Made by a program: the position numbers and the translations under genes | Assembly (NCBI GenBank): GCA_026075535.2 | Contig: AP026543.1 | Coordinates: forward strand, 8,804,001 to 8,868,000 | DNA from: Tricholoma matsutake | Taxonomy: Eukaryota; Basidiomycota; Agaricomycetes; Agaricales; Tricholomataceae | Direction: 5' to 3' | Length of the DNA: 64,000 nt | Part shown: positions 12,110-22,760 of the stretch, piece by piece | How positions within the stretch are numbered: position 1 is the stretch's first letter | Layout: the number at the start of each line of letters is the position of its first letter | The notes under the pieces: generated by a model | What the model was told of the DNA's origin: nothing | The model's database searches: none | The model's input: only the letters and a program-made list of their open reading frames with translations

Positions 12110-14255
12110 GGCCCTGTTTGGTAACTGTCAATAATTTTGAGTTGCCGATCAATAAAATTATGCTGATTTCAAAAATATTGTGGGAACAATAAAATAAATA
12201 AAGTATACTGCCAATTGCAACGGAACATGGCAGCACCATGGTATGGATTTGCCCCTCTCCTCTGTCTCTCCATGCACTGGCAGATGAGGCTGTGCATCAT
12301 CGGAAGGCTCTTGTAGCCACCGTGATCACTCTTGCAACTGTGGGGGTTGTTCTTCAGACTTTGGAGGCTCGGTACAATCCTAAACCTTATCATACATCTG
12401 TGCTATCGGGTGAGGCATGGGTAAACAAGATGATAGATGGACACTCAGATAGGCTAATGGACAATACCAGTCTCTGAAAGCATGGTTTCTGTAAGTTGAA
12501 GAAGAAATTGGTTCAAAAAGGAGGGCTAAAACCTCGGAGACATGTTGGTATCACTGAGCAGATCAGCACATTCCTATTCCAGCTCATAACCAATTTGTCT
12601 GTGTGGAAGATGGCTGAACGGTTTCAACAAAGCAATGAGATTATTTCAAAGTGAGCATGCCTTTTGTATTACTTTGTGATAGTCAACCATACAACTGCCC
12701 CAGATCATTTCGAGCAGTTCTTGATGCAGTAGTCTCTGATCAGTTCTGCTCTGCCTACATGAAGCTTCCAAACCCACAGGAGATTCCATATCTCATCCAC
12801 TCAAACCCAAAATTCTTCGCATTTTTCAAGGATGCTCTCAGTGCCATTGATGTGTCTCATCTATCTGTAAACCCTCCCTTGGCAACAAAGGCTCAGTATT
12901 GAGATCGAGATGGCAACTTGACTCAGAACCTGTTGGCTGCATGTGACTTTGACATGTTTTTTGTATATGTCATGAGTGGTTGGGAGGGGAGTGCAGCAGA
13001 CAGTTTTTTTTTTCAGAAAGCCATGGTTTCTGGCTTCGATGTTCCACCCAACAAGTTCTACCTGGCTGATGCAGGGTTCCCCAATTGCCGGCAACTTCTC
13101 GTCCCCTACCGCAATGTCTGTTATCACCTACGTGAGTGGGAAAATGGCAATAAGTGGTTCATGGCATTTTGACATTTTATGATGCCCCAATTATTGACTT
13201 TGCTTCTGTTCAGCCCACAAAACAAGGAGGAGCTCTTTAATTTGTGGCACTCACAGCTTTGAAACATTATTGAACATATTTTCAGAGTCATAAAATGCAA
13301 ATTCAAGATGGCTGCTGAGTCAAATGAGTATCTGATCCACATACAAACTGTCATTCCTATTGCAATCACAACACTTCTGAACTTCATCCATCATCACCAA
13401 GAATCTGACTTTCAGTTGGAGGTTTCATCATGTTGGCTCCCCCCACAAGTCCCCCATGGAGACAGATGCCAACCTTTGGTGTATCTGAGGAGAGAGCAGA
13501 GGAAGCCAATTGGAAACATGAGGAGATTGTGACAGCAATGTGGGTGAGCTATCAGGAGGAATTATCAGCAGGCAGTTCTCTGTAAACAAATATGTCAAAT
13601 AACTATGACTATGAACAATTATGACTATGGTAGGATGGAAAGAGTACTACTTCAGAAGTAGTAGGTAGAGTGTGAAGTAGCAGGTAGAATAGGTATGATG
13701 ACATCACTGAGCCAGTATGAATGTGCCTCTCACATCCCAGTCTGAGAAACATCAAAACTCAAGTATTCATGCGCAAGCTTGGCACTTCCATGAAAGATCT
13801 TCCGAGCAAGAGCAATCGAGTGTGGTGACAGTCCCTCCTCCTTGCAAATTGTGTTGAATGCCTTGTCCTTTTGGGGCATAGCTGGAGTGGAGGCAGAATG
13901 AGGGCAAGGACTATCAAAAAATGAGTTTGCAATGATATGGTTGACCAAATTTGCAAGCGACTCAGGTGCCTGAGCACCTGATAGTAGATATGCGAGTGCA
14001 TTTTCGCAGCGGGGCTGGGGTTGCAGGGGGGAGTGTAGGTGAATGAGAACATTTCTGTCCCTGTAACCACAGTTCAGATCATGAGCATCATCATGACAAT
14101 TGAACTTACCTGGTCTGCCAGGCCATTTTCCTTGTCACTCTCATCATTGTCTTTCTCTGACTCATCACCTGAGTCTGATCCAGAGGGTGGGCTTGGGTGG
14201 TCAGTTGATGTGGCCAAGGAGACTGTGGGCACAGTTTTGAATGATCTAACACAAG
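12110..14255 (+). mobile_element. PIF/Harbinger-type DNA transposon, decayed
   Basis: The left end reads GGCCCTGTTTGGTAAC, close to the GGCC(N)TGTTTGG ends of PIF/Harbinger elements, and follows TTA (12107-12109), the usual target. The related repeat copy near 52440 has the uninterrupted GGACTTA site. It encodes a DDE transposase and, facing it, a second small gene. The right end was not found; a CAAGTCAGAGGAAGG repeat begins near 14255 and probably replaced it. Confidence 0.7.
12238..13440 (+). pseudogene. PIF/Harbinger (DDE_Tnp_4 type) transposase, broken
   Basis: This cut-and-paste transposase is recognised from HTSVLSGEAWV, KPRRHVGITEQISTFL and AERFQQSNEI in the N-terminal part, then SFRAVLDAVV, the first catalytic aspartate in ALSAIDVSHL, GWEGSAAD, the second aspartate in FYLADAGFPNC, LLVPYRNVCYHLREW, NKEELFNL and the catalytic glutamate in NIIEHIF. 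Two introns are needed and fit well: 12651-12703 (GTGAGC to CCCCAG) and about 13153-13214 (GTGGTT to GTTCAG), the second restoring the usual RPQNKEELFN junction. Stops at 12475, 12901 and about 13260 are all TGA where arginine is expected. All three catalytic acids survive, but the protein cannot be made whole. Confidence 0.82.
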
Positions 14256-14283
14256 TCAGAGGAAGGGTGTGAGGTGGTACCAA
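13730..14283 (-). CDS. two-exon small gene of the Harbinger element, unknown role
   Basis: Exon 14283-14110 ends in a GTAAGT donor, a 95 bp intron ends at 14015, and exon 14014-13730 stops with TGA after DVSQTGM. The first exon is very acidic and serine-rich (SGSDSGDESEKDNDESDKEN); the second is helical with AYLLSGAQAPESLANLVN. It is convergent with the transposase and inside the same element. Many PIF/Harbinger elements carry a second DNA-binding ORF, but I see no Myb/SANT motif here, so the role is left open. The true start may lie further upstream beyond 14283. Confidence 0.4.
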
Positions 14284-15180
14284 ATATCACCACACCAAAC
14301 CAAGGGTTAGATACGAAGGACAAAGGTGTACAAAGGTGTGCAAAATGCTGCAAAGTACTATGATGCACTATGAAGATATGCAAATATGTTCATGAAGTCA
14401 CGAGTAAGTTTTGAAGGAAATGATAGATTTGGATGATGATGAAAGGCGATAGGAGGTGATAATGACAATACGGGATGATGACAATAAGGCAAACAATGAG
14501 AGATGATAGTTTTGGGATACCAAGTAGTGGAATGAAGAAGTTCACGGTAAACCACAGAGCTTCAGACTAAGACTAGAGCTAAAACATAAGAGCTGAACTC
14601 TTAAGTCAGATGATAGACAATATGTGAAGATGATTTCTTGTTAAATAGTACAAGCTGATATATGTTTTAGAGAGATAGTACTAAAAAGGGAAAAAGGCCA
14701 TGAGGCAAACATGTGGTAGACATAAAGCAGTGAAAAAGGTGTCAAAATCACAAAGTAAATGAGAAATGATGAGAAGGAAAACATGCAATAGTCATAATAT
14801 ATCAAAGCTCCTTGTCTTGTTGTTCCAATAAATCAAGAAAACACCTTGATGTGCACTAAAGTGCTAGCTGTTGTGTCTCCTTGTGTCCATTGTGCCCAGA
14901 ATGTGATACGTCAGCATGTGGGATGTGGGGAATGTGTGTGTGAAGTGCGGTGCGATATCAATATGGCAGCCGAAGGTGTTTGAAGCAGTACAAAGTTGTT
15001 TGAAATGATTTGAAGTGTCACAATGTTGTTTCATGCGTTCATAGGCATTCACAAGTGTTTGCTAAATCGTAGGACATTGTGGGAAATGTGTCCAAGTGCA
15101 CTGTGTCATTTTCAGAGCTTAGCCACCAGGTGGACCTATCATCCTCCCCCTTACTGAAATCCTGAGTCAGCTGATCAGAG
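14255..15180. repeat. TCGA-family repeat, diverged copy (R3)
   Basis: CAAGTCAGAGGAAGGGTG at about 14250 and the block with GACAATATGTGAAGATGATTT, ATATGTTTTAGAGAGA and CCATGAGGCAAACATG (14630-14720) match the LTR-like repeat at 33616-35256 and, in reverse, the interior of the 57260-62071 element (60290-60510). No clean ends were found. Confidence 0.5.
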
Positions 15181-15214
15181 TCACATGCCGAACATGTGAT
15201 CATGTTGAAAAACC

Positions 15215-15220
15215 TATAAA
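15215..15220 (+). promoter_or_regulatory. TATA box upstream of zinc-cluster gene
   Basis: TATAAA inside CCTATAAAGGC, 68 bp before the ATG at 15288, followed by a CT-rich leader with CTTTCCTTCATCC. Spacing and context fit a fungal core promoter. Confidence 0.55.
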
Positions 15221-15287
15221 GGCAACTTGAAAACCTGGCTCTTTCCTTCATCCTTGAGTTCTACTTGTCTACAATCATCCTCTGATC

Positions 15288-16436
15288 ATGTCTCTCCTCA
15301 AAGATTTCGAACTAGTCATCGTCAACTACATGAAGGCTATGCCTGAGGCTGGCAAGGCTGAGGAAATCAACTTCGAGATATGGGGGAAGGGTTTTTGTGA
15401 AAGAATGGTGAGTTTTATGTGTTTTTCTGGTGTTTTTGCTAGCTGACAACACATTTTTGAGGTCAGATATGACGAACTCATGGAAAGCCTCAAAGAGGAA
15501 CATTCAGGGGTTGTCCAGAAGATCATTGACGAGGTGTACAAACTGTTCACACCAATGGCGCATTGGGAATGGCTTTCATGGGGTGGGAGCATTTCATCTT
15601 GGAATTAGTGGAGCAGGTAGAGTGTGAGGAACGAGAGGCGGCAGCTGTGAAGGCTAAAGCAGAGGCAGAAGCAGCAGAGGCAAAAGTGCAGGCAGAGGCG
15701 GAGGCTGCAGAGGCAAAGCATTGGGAAGAGGAGGAAGAAGCGAAGCAATGGGCAGCAGCAGCGAAAGCTGCTAAACTTGAAGGACGACACCAGGTGCTCG
15801 CGACCGCTCAGACAACGCTAACGTCCGAGTTCCAAGGTTGTACAATCTCGAAGGAGGAGTCAAGGAAGCGGAGCACAGTGTTGCAAGTTGAAGGGGAGGC
15901 AATCAAGCAGGCTGAGCTTGGCGAGGAGGAGGAGGACGGGGTCATCTTTATGGGGACTTTGAAGCAGAAGACAGCTGACAAAGACAATGAAGAGGAGATC
16001 ACAGCAAAGAAGTCGAGGTTCGAGGAGGAGGGACTGCTTGACTTTGAAGGGCCAGTGCATCTTTTTGATTATTGTTACAAAGATTTTCAATGCTAACTGG
16101 TCACTTCTAGTGCGACCAATGTGCCAAGTTCAAGAGTTGGCCAATCTGCATTGTCAACGATGGGGCAGCAAAATGTCGCAAGTGTATCCAAGAGGCGCAG
16201 GGCTGCTACTGGGAGGGGGTTTTGAGGAAGGGGCTAACAAAGGGGAGGGGGAAGAAAATGGTGGTGATGTGGAATGTGAAGCCATCAGAATGTCCAAAGC
16301 CCGGTGAGTATTGTTTCGACATCTTTCAAAAGTTTTGCTAATGTTTCATTTCTAACAGTCCCACAAATTCGCATCATCGGACCATCGGAGACACCAGAGG
16401 CAGGACCGTCAAAGTCACTGGGGTGGTCAAAGCGAG
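15288..16436 (+). pseudogene. coiled-coil zinc-cluster protein, frameshifted and cut by a hAT element
   Basis: Exon 1 (15288-15407, starting MSLLKDFELVIVNYMK) joins through a 54 bp intron to a second exon (VRYDELMESLKEEHS). A frame change near 15560 is needed to reach the long Ala/Glu/Lys coiled coil (AEAEAAEAKVQAEAEAA, to about 15780) and an acidic stretch with a KKSRFEEE motif. A 56 bp intron (16055-16110, branch GCTAAC) leads in frame to a cysteine cluster, CDQCAKFKSWPIC ... CRKCIQEAQGC, spaced C-x2-C-x8-C-x8-C-x2-C-x6-C. Another intron (16304-16358) precedes a last piece broken by the hAT at 16437. The layout (coiled coil, then six-cysteine cluster) matches the antisense gene of gypsy G3 at 48437-49425, so this may be a transposon-borne gene rather than a cellular one. 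Confidence 0.6.
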
Positions 16437-17186
16437 TAGTGTTTTAATGTTAGGTTAGGTTCAATTTTTTGACCTTACAATGGGTAGACCGTAACCGTAA
16501 CTGGTCTAGGACTGACACAGATATTGGGAGGACCTAACTGGACCGACTAAGACCAGTCTTTTTCGGTTAATGGACCAAAAGTAAGACCAGTTTTTTATTG
16601 TGAAATTTGTTGTACTATACAACCTATATTCCAATTTTTAAGCCATTCCATCAAGATTTAACTGAGATTTGGCCAAAACAAAAGTGCAGTGTATTAGTTT
16701 GCAGTTTGCAGTTGCAGTTTGCGGTATGTAGGTACGACTTGTCAGGGCTGTTAAATGAATGAGATATACAGTGTACAGATGTTTATGTGTGTTATTTTGA
16801 TGTCATGGATGATGTCTAACTGTACCCCACATTTTGTAGCACAACTTATAAGCAGTACAATCAATGTTATGCTGATCACAAAAATATAATGGTATCAAAA
16901 TGTATTTGGTCATATCTTTCTCAGTTCTTGACCGTTTTGGATGAACCAAGGGCCGAATTCAAGGTAATAAGCAGGACAATTATATGAAATAGCTCACGTG
17001 ATCAATAACCAGTTTTAACCGATTGAAATTTTTTTGCAGTTAATGATGTTTTTCAAATTTGAAAGACCTTAACCTTAACTGCTAAAGACCAGCCCTTAAC
17101 CATAACTGCTGGTCCAGTTAATATCTGTCCAGTTAGGTTCAGTTAATGGTCTTTTTCAGTCCTATAGACTGGACCTTTAAACACTA
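16437..17186. mobile_element. non-autonomous hAT element E1 (750 bp)
   Basis: It starts TAGTGTTTTAATGTTAGG and ends CTGGACCTTTAAACACTA, imperfect terminal inverted repeats. The flanks are AAAGCGAG (16429-16436) and AAAGTGAG (17187-17194), an 8 bp duplication with one C/T change. hAT elements make 8 bp duplications and have TA(A/G)NG ends. No transposase is encoded; the interior is full of GGTCC/GACC words. Confidence 0.85.
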
Positions 17187-17198
17187 AAAGTGAGATGG

Positions 17199-17608
17199 TG
17201 TTAGGAAACCACCCCATTACCTAATAAAATTTCATTTTTATTTTACTATGTCGAATTATGCCCAATGACGCCAAATGATGCCAAATGACACTACACTTTG
17301 ATAGCATGAGAATTTTATTTCGCATGCATCAAGATGTACATGCATGTATGCATGCATCAGTAACAACAATGTACAATATATATAACATAGTATATAAACC
17401 CTAAATATACACCTAGGGGACCCCAGTTGTGTTCTCTTAGGTATTCCACCTACACTTGTGGTGTGAAATGCCTTTCTCAACAAACTCACCTATTAATAAC
17501 CCCTCACATCAAAACCATCAATTCCCCATCATGTGCGCGGATCCCGCCCCCTTCTTGTAGAGAGAACCCACACAGTCTAGCTAGCAGGTAGTGGGTGTCA
17601 CCCTAACA
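17199..17608 (+). repeat. gypsy G5 5' LTR (G2 family)
   Basis: TGTTAGGAAACC ... CACCCTAACA, 410 bp, homologous to the 29507-29906 LTR of G2 but on the plus strand. It contains TATATAAACCC and the start-site word AGTTGTGTTCT. Two bases after its end (17611-17621) is AGAACACAACT, the reverse complement of that word. Its 3' partner LTR is not in the window. Confidence 0.85.
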
Positions 17609-17632
17609 GAAGAACACAACTTCCCATATCAG

Positions 17633-18586
17633 TAGGGCACGGCACTGTTAGGGCAACACCCACTATCTGCTAGCTAAGACCGTGTGGGTTCTCTCTACAA
17701 GAAGGGGGCGGGATCCACGCTCGTGATGGGGGAATTGATGGTTTTGATGCGAGGGGTTATTAATAGGTGAGTTTGTTGAGATAGGCCTTTCACACCGAAA
17801 ACGTAGGTGGAATACCTAAGAGAACACAACTAGGGTCCCCTAGGCATATATTTAGGGTTTATATACTATGTTACATATATTGTACATTGTTGTTACTGAC
17901 GCATTTGCACATGCGCGTACATATTGATGCGTGCGAAATAAAATTCCCATGCTATCAAAGTGTAGCGTAATTTGGCGTCATGTAGCGTAATTCGACATAA
18001 TAAAATAAAAATGAAATTTTATTAGGTAATGGGGTGGTTTCCTAACAGGCATGGGTAACCCTTGGGTATATTTTCTTATACCCCTACCCATACCCATGAA
18101 CACTGTACCCACACAGGTAGGGGTACGGTGTTACCATGGGTTTTTGTGGGTTACCCATGGTTATTCATGGGTATTGATATATTTGATAGGAAATCACTGA
18201 AAAAGATGTTTGCATCTTCTTGCAGGGGGTAAACCCGTGAGTCATGTCACCCTGACTCGCGGGTTTTCCCATGATATGTCATCAAAAAGTACCCCTGCAT
18301 TTTTTACTGTTACTTTTCATGATATTTGATAGAAATTTGCTGAAAAAGATGTTCACATCTCATCACAGGGGTTTTCCCCATGATATGTCATTAAAAAGTC
18401 GAAATCTCAACACAGATGATCATTCACTTGACCAAAATCTGGGTACCACCATACCCACACATACCCGTAACACCATGGAAAAGGGTACAGTGTTGCCCGG
18501 GTATGGCAATCCCATACCCATACCCATACCCGTGCATACCCATGACCAGAAACACATGGTGTTACCCATACCCGTGCCATGCCCTA
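17633..18586. mobile_element. hAT element TP1 with ACCCAT-rich interior, split by a solo LTR
   Basis: It begins TAGGGCACGGCAC and ends ACCCGTGCCATGCCCTA. The flanks are CATATCAG at 17625-17632 and 18587-18594, a perfect 8 bp duplication inside the leader of G5. Without the 402 bp solo LTR (17646-18047) it is about 550 bp. The interior is packed with TACCCATACCC and GGGTAAC words that let the two ends fold together. It is related to TP2 at 31517-32388. Confidence 0.85.
17646..18047 (-). repeat. solo LTR of the G2 family inside TP1
   Basis: TGTTAGGGCAACACC ... TTTCCTAACA on the plus strand, so minus-oriented relative to the family. It is flanked by GGCAC (17641-17645) and GGCAT (18048-18052), a 5 bp duplication with one transition. 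With the G5 LTR just 37 bp away in the opposite direction it makes an inverted repeat of about 850 bp. Confidence 0.85.
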
Positions 18587-19130
18587 CATATCAGTGCGCC
18601 TTCTCTTACTTGCGCATACATCATTGTTTCACTGCACCACATCCAATTACTCATCCTTTTGGCACGAGCCAGAAGTACTTGTATATACGTAATCTACCTT
18701 TTCTTTTGTAAGCCGACACCAGGCCTCACCTTACATTGTGACTGCCAGTGATCGAGAGGCAGCGCTCATCATTAGGACAGCTGCAACCAGACAACCGATT
18801 GGATCTGGTTTAGTCACGATTTACATCACTCTATTTGGACGACTATTTTAGTTACAAGCCAAATTCAGTGTTATCCCCGAGATCAGGCACTGTTGGAAGG
18901 GTTATTGATCTGAAGTGCCAAATTAGGTGCCTGATGAACAATTGACGGACATCACATGACCTGTAGACGTTTGGAGAGGTCCTGAAGAACAAGTTTTGAG
19001 TCTGTCAAAGAAGTGATTCATCACAGATCTGACTATTATGTCTGAACCTTCAACTTCTAATCCTGGCCCTAATCCTGTTCCTATAAGGGCAACCTAAGCC
19101 TCTAGCAAAGGGAAATCCGAAGAGAAAACT
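18587..19130 (+). pseudogene. G5 leader and start of gag
   Basis: This matches, in the opposite direction, the leader and gag start of G2 (29506-27660), including TGCGCCTTCTCTTACTTGCG, CGAGATCAGGCACTGTTGGA and an ATG opening MSEPSTSNPGPNPVP at about 19039. The frame stops after about 17 codons. Next to it begins sequence of the G1 type, so this is either the true 5' part of G1 or a recombination join. Confidence 0.65.
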
Positions 19131-22100
19131 CTAAAGATCCCCTTGCTGATGCCCAGTATATGTGAAGACAACAAAAATCAAATATAACCTAAAAATAGAA
19201 AAAGGCGGAGATAGGCAGATCAAGGCCACCGAATGACATCATACCAAGGGGTATGTGTCAGAAGGGGTACTCCGCCTCTAAATATAAAAGTGTCAACATG
19301 TACAAACATGATAGCAAGGGAAAATTAGTAATAAAATCCGGAAAAATCATAGAAAATGAAGAATAGAAGGAAATGAGGTGGGGAAAAATATAGGATGAAC
19401 ATAAAAAATAGGAAAAACACACAGGGCACCCCCCTAGTCCCCTTACAACTCCTTCCTTGCCAACACTGCTTCCCATTTCTCTGATACATCCTTACGTGAA
19501 AAACTGGAGGCAGGCCTGGACCCCAAACTCACCTGTCGTTGCAATGCCAACAAGGTGGACAAGATTCTCATTCTGCGGCCATGGGCCTTAGAGGTCACAA
19601 GAACCACCAAGCTGATCTGAAGTGTGCTCGGGAAGTCACTGAAGAAGTATTCAACAAATGGGAAGACACAAACAAATGGCGCCATAATAACAATGGTCCT
19701 GCAAACACCGCTACCCACACTGCAAACCCTGTGGCTGCGACCTCGGCAGCCATAACTGGTACCATCCAATGCTTAGCAGCACTCACCAACGCCGAGCATG
19801 ACCAGCTCGACAACAACAATGGGTGTCAGAAATGCCATTGTCTCAATGTCTACCACATCTCGAAGAACTGCCCAAATGGATTCCCAAATGCAGCAACATA
19901 CACCGGGCTTATCAACCATCCTCTCCATCCACCACCCCCGCCAGCACCCGCTGCACTGACCCCAGTGACAACTGCCCCTGTTGCGAGTACCAGTTCCAAC
20001 ACATCACGAAACAGGTCTCAGCCTCGACCAGTTGTGGCTGTTGGGTCACGGGCTGACAAAACTGCAGCAACCTTCCCATCTGCCTCCTCAGCATTGGGGG
20101 GTGGTTCTGACACCAAAGATGAGGATGCTGATGAAGTAAGTGCCCCCTTCTGTGCACCTCACCTCTGGTGGAAGGCCTGCATAAGCGGGCCTGACACAGA
20201 ATTCCCCATTACTGTACTGATGCTGCTAGACAATGGCGCTCACATTGTCCTCATACACACAGACCTAGTAAACAAACTTGGTTTACACCGCCACCCTCTG
20301 CCTGAACCTGAAACTGTAGATGTCACTGTTAAAACTTCAAATGCATTATCTTGAAACACCCTCACTGAATGGGTGAAGCTTTCTGTTACCTCTGAAGATG
20401 GATTATGGACATCATGAACTGTATGCACCCTTATTGCTCCAATCCTTTGTACCTCTGTCATACTTGGACTGCCCTTCTTAATGTACAACTGTATTGTAAC
20501 TGACCATGCCGCACGTACTTGCATTGATAAATGTAATAATTACGATCTGTTAAATCTGGCGCCCTTGCCGCCACCAAAATGTAAAAGACCTAAGCTGAAA
20601 GAGCAACTAAAGCAAGTTTGTGCAGACTGAAAACTAGTACTTGCAGAACTGAAGTATGTATTGCGTGCTCGCAGATGTTTGATGTCATTCGACTACGTAA
20701 AACCCGTGGATATTGTTGGAGCTGTGAATGTCTGGGTGGAAACCCTCACTCACCTTGCAGACCTTATGCATCATGAAGATCAACTGAAGGCTGAATTCCA
20801 CAAAATCTTTGAACCAATACTGCATGTGAACCAGCTGCCAACAGACATTTAAGCATGCATAAAACTGAAAAACGCTGAAGAGATGATTAAAACATGGACT
20901 TACCAGTGTCCATGCAAATTTCGAGAGGCATGGGGTATCCTAATACAGAAACATCTCGATGCAGGATGGATAAGACCCTCAGCATCATCATGTGCTTCCC
21001 CTGCCTTCATTATCCCTAAAGCAGACCCCACTGTACTTCCACAGTGGGTTAATGACTACTGACAGTTAAACTCCAACACAGTTATTGACTAGCATCCACT
21101 GCCGAGAGTAGACGACATACTGAGCGACTGTGCCAAAGGAAAAATCTGGGCAACAATTGATATGACCGACAGCTTCTTCCAAACAAGGATGCATCCCGAC
21201 GACATACCATTAACTGCAGTCTCAACACCACTTGGGCTATACAAATGGTTGGTCATGCCCATGGGACTCCGGAATGCACCCACTATCCACCAATGTAGAG
21301 TTGCAGTAGTGCTCTGCAAATTCATTGGCAAGATCTGCCATGTGTATCTAGATGACATTGTCATTTGGTCTAACACAATTGAGGAGCACCACCATAATGT
21401 ACAAATCATCCTCGAAGCCCTTTGTGCTGCACATCTGTACTGTAATCCCAAGAAGACGCAATTGTACTGTGCATCAATCGACTTCCTGGGTCATCACATC
21501 TCACAAAAAGGAATTGAAGCAGATTCTCGGAAGGTGGACTGAATCCTGAATTGGGCAAGGCCATGTTCAGCAACTGATGTCTGATGTTTCCTTGGTCTTG
21601 TATGCTACTTGGCGGCATTCCTTCCCAATCTCGCAGCACACACCACTGTACTGACTCCCTTGACCACCGCTGAAGCTACCCATTTGTTCCCCACTTGGAC
21701 AGCAGAGCATCAATTTGCATTTAAAGCTGTGAAGGCCATCATTGTCAGCCGTGACTGCCTGACAACAATAGATCATGCAGACCCCACAAGCAAAATTTTT
21801 GTTACCACTGACACTAGCGACTTCCACTCTGGGGCCGTACTCTTGTTCAGAAAGACCTGGGAGACAGCATGACCTGTCGCCTTTGACTCGATGACGTTCA
21901 AAGGTGCCAAACTGAACTACCCTGTACATGAGAAGGAAATGCTTGTGATTATCAGAGCATTATGGAAGTGGCGAACAGACCTTCTTGGGAGCTCATTCAT
22001 GATATTCATGGACCACAAGACACTAGAGAATTTTGACACCCAGCCAGATTTATCATGACGTCAAGCTCGGTGGATGGAATTCATGTCACAATTCAATGCC

Positions 22101-22504
22101 AAGATTGTGTACATCAAAGGCGAAGACAACACTGTTGCTGATGCCTTATCCCAATTACCGGTTGCCCTGGATCCATCTAGTGATGCCACCATTAATGTGG
22201 CAAGATCACCATACAAATACTGTCCAGATGATGATGATGATGGAACTACCACCATCAACGCTGTCCTACCGGCGACATATACTTGCCCACTACTGTCTGC
22301 ACATGCACTGGTGGAAACTGACATTGTGACAACACAAGCCATTACTGCTGTTTTGTCAATATCCCAAGACCCAGAATTACGCTCCACAATCATCGGAGGT
22401 TACAAAACTGATCCATGGTGCAAGAAGTTAAGAAGTGCAGCACCGGGCATGCCTGCCATCCAAGAAAAAGAGAATCTTCTGTTCATCAGAGAACGACTGG
22501 TGAT
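19131..22504 (+). pseudogene. gypsy G1 gag-pol, broken
   Basis: After a poorly coding stretch (19131-19500) comes a gag end with a zinc knuckle CQKCHCLNVYHISKNC near 19832 (spaced C-x2-C-x6-H-x4-C). A proline/threonine-rich linker and protease region with DNGAHIVLIHTDLV (about 20230) follow. Reverse transcriptase shows KADPTVLPQWVNDY, IDMTDSFFQTRMH, MPMGLRNAP and the catalytic VYLDDIVIWS (about 21345). RNase H has TTDTSDFHSGAVL, YPVHEKEMLVIIRAL and MDHKTLENF, and the frame runs on to ENLLFIRERLVI at 22504. Stops near 21060, 21540, 21582, 21871 and 22057 are all TGA where arginine is expected. The next codons of the zinc-binding integrase region resume at 29907 beyond G2. Confidence 0.85.
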
Positions 22505-22747
22505 TGTTAGGGCGACACCCACTATCTGCTAGCTAAGACCGTGCGGGTTCTCTCTACAAGAAGGGGGCGGGTTCCACGCTCATGATGGGGGAATTGATGG
22601 TTGTGATGAGAGGGGTTATTAATAGGTGAGTTTGTTGAGATAGGCCTTTCACGCTATCAAAGTGTAGCATCATTTGGCGTCATGTAGCGTAATTCAACAT
22701 AATAAATAAAATGAAATTTTATTAGGTAATGGGGTGGTTTCCTAACA
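22505..22747 (-). repeat. G2 3' LTR with internal deletion
   Basis: 243 bp against 400 bp for the 5' copy. The missing 157 bp lie between short CAC repeats and include the TATA box and the predicted start site, so this copy cannot drive transcription. LTRs are identical at insertion, so the loss came later. Confidence 0.9.
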
Positions 22748-22760
22748 TTACCCCCCTTTT
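22748..22760 (-). promoter_or_regulatory. G2 polypurine tract
   Basis: AAAAGGGGGGTAA on the minus strand, directly before the 3' LTR. This is the expected plus-strand primer of reverse transcription. Confidence 0.85.

Noticed and set aside
18050..18586. Telomere-like TACCCATACCC repeats
   Set aside because: The words are irregular, occur on both strands to form the element's inverted ends, and are bounded by an 8 bp duplication; they are not TTAGGG arrays.
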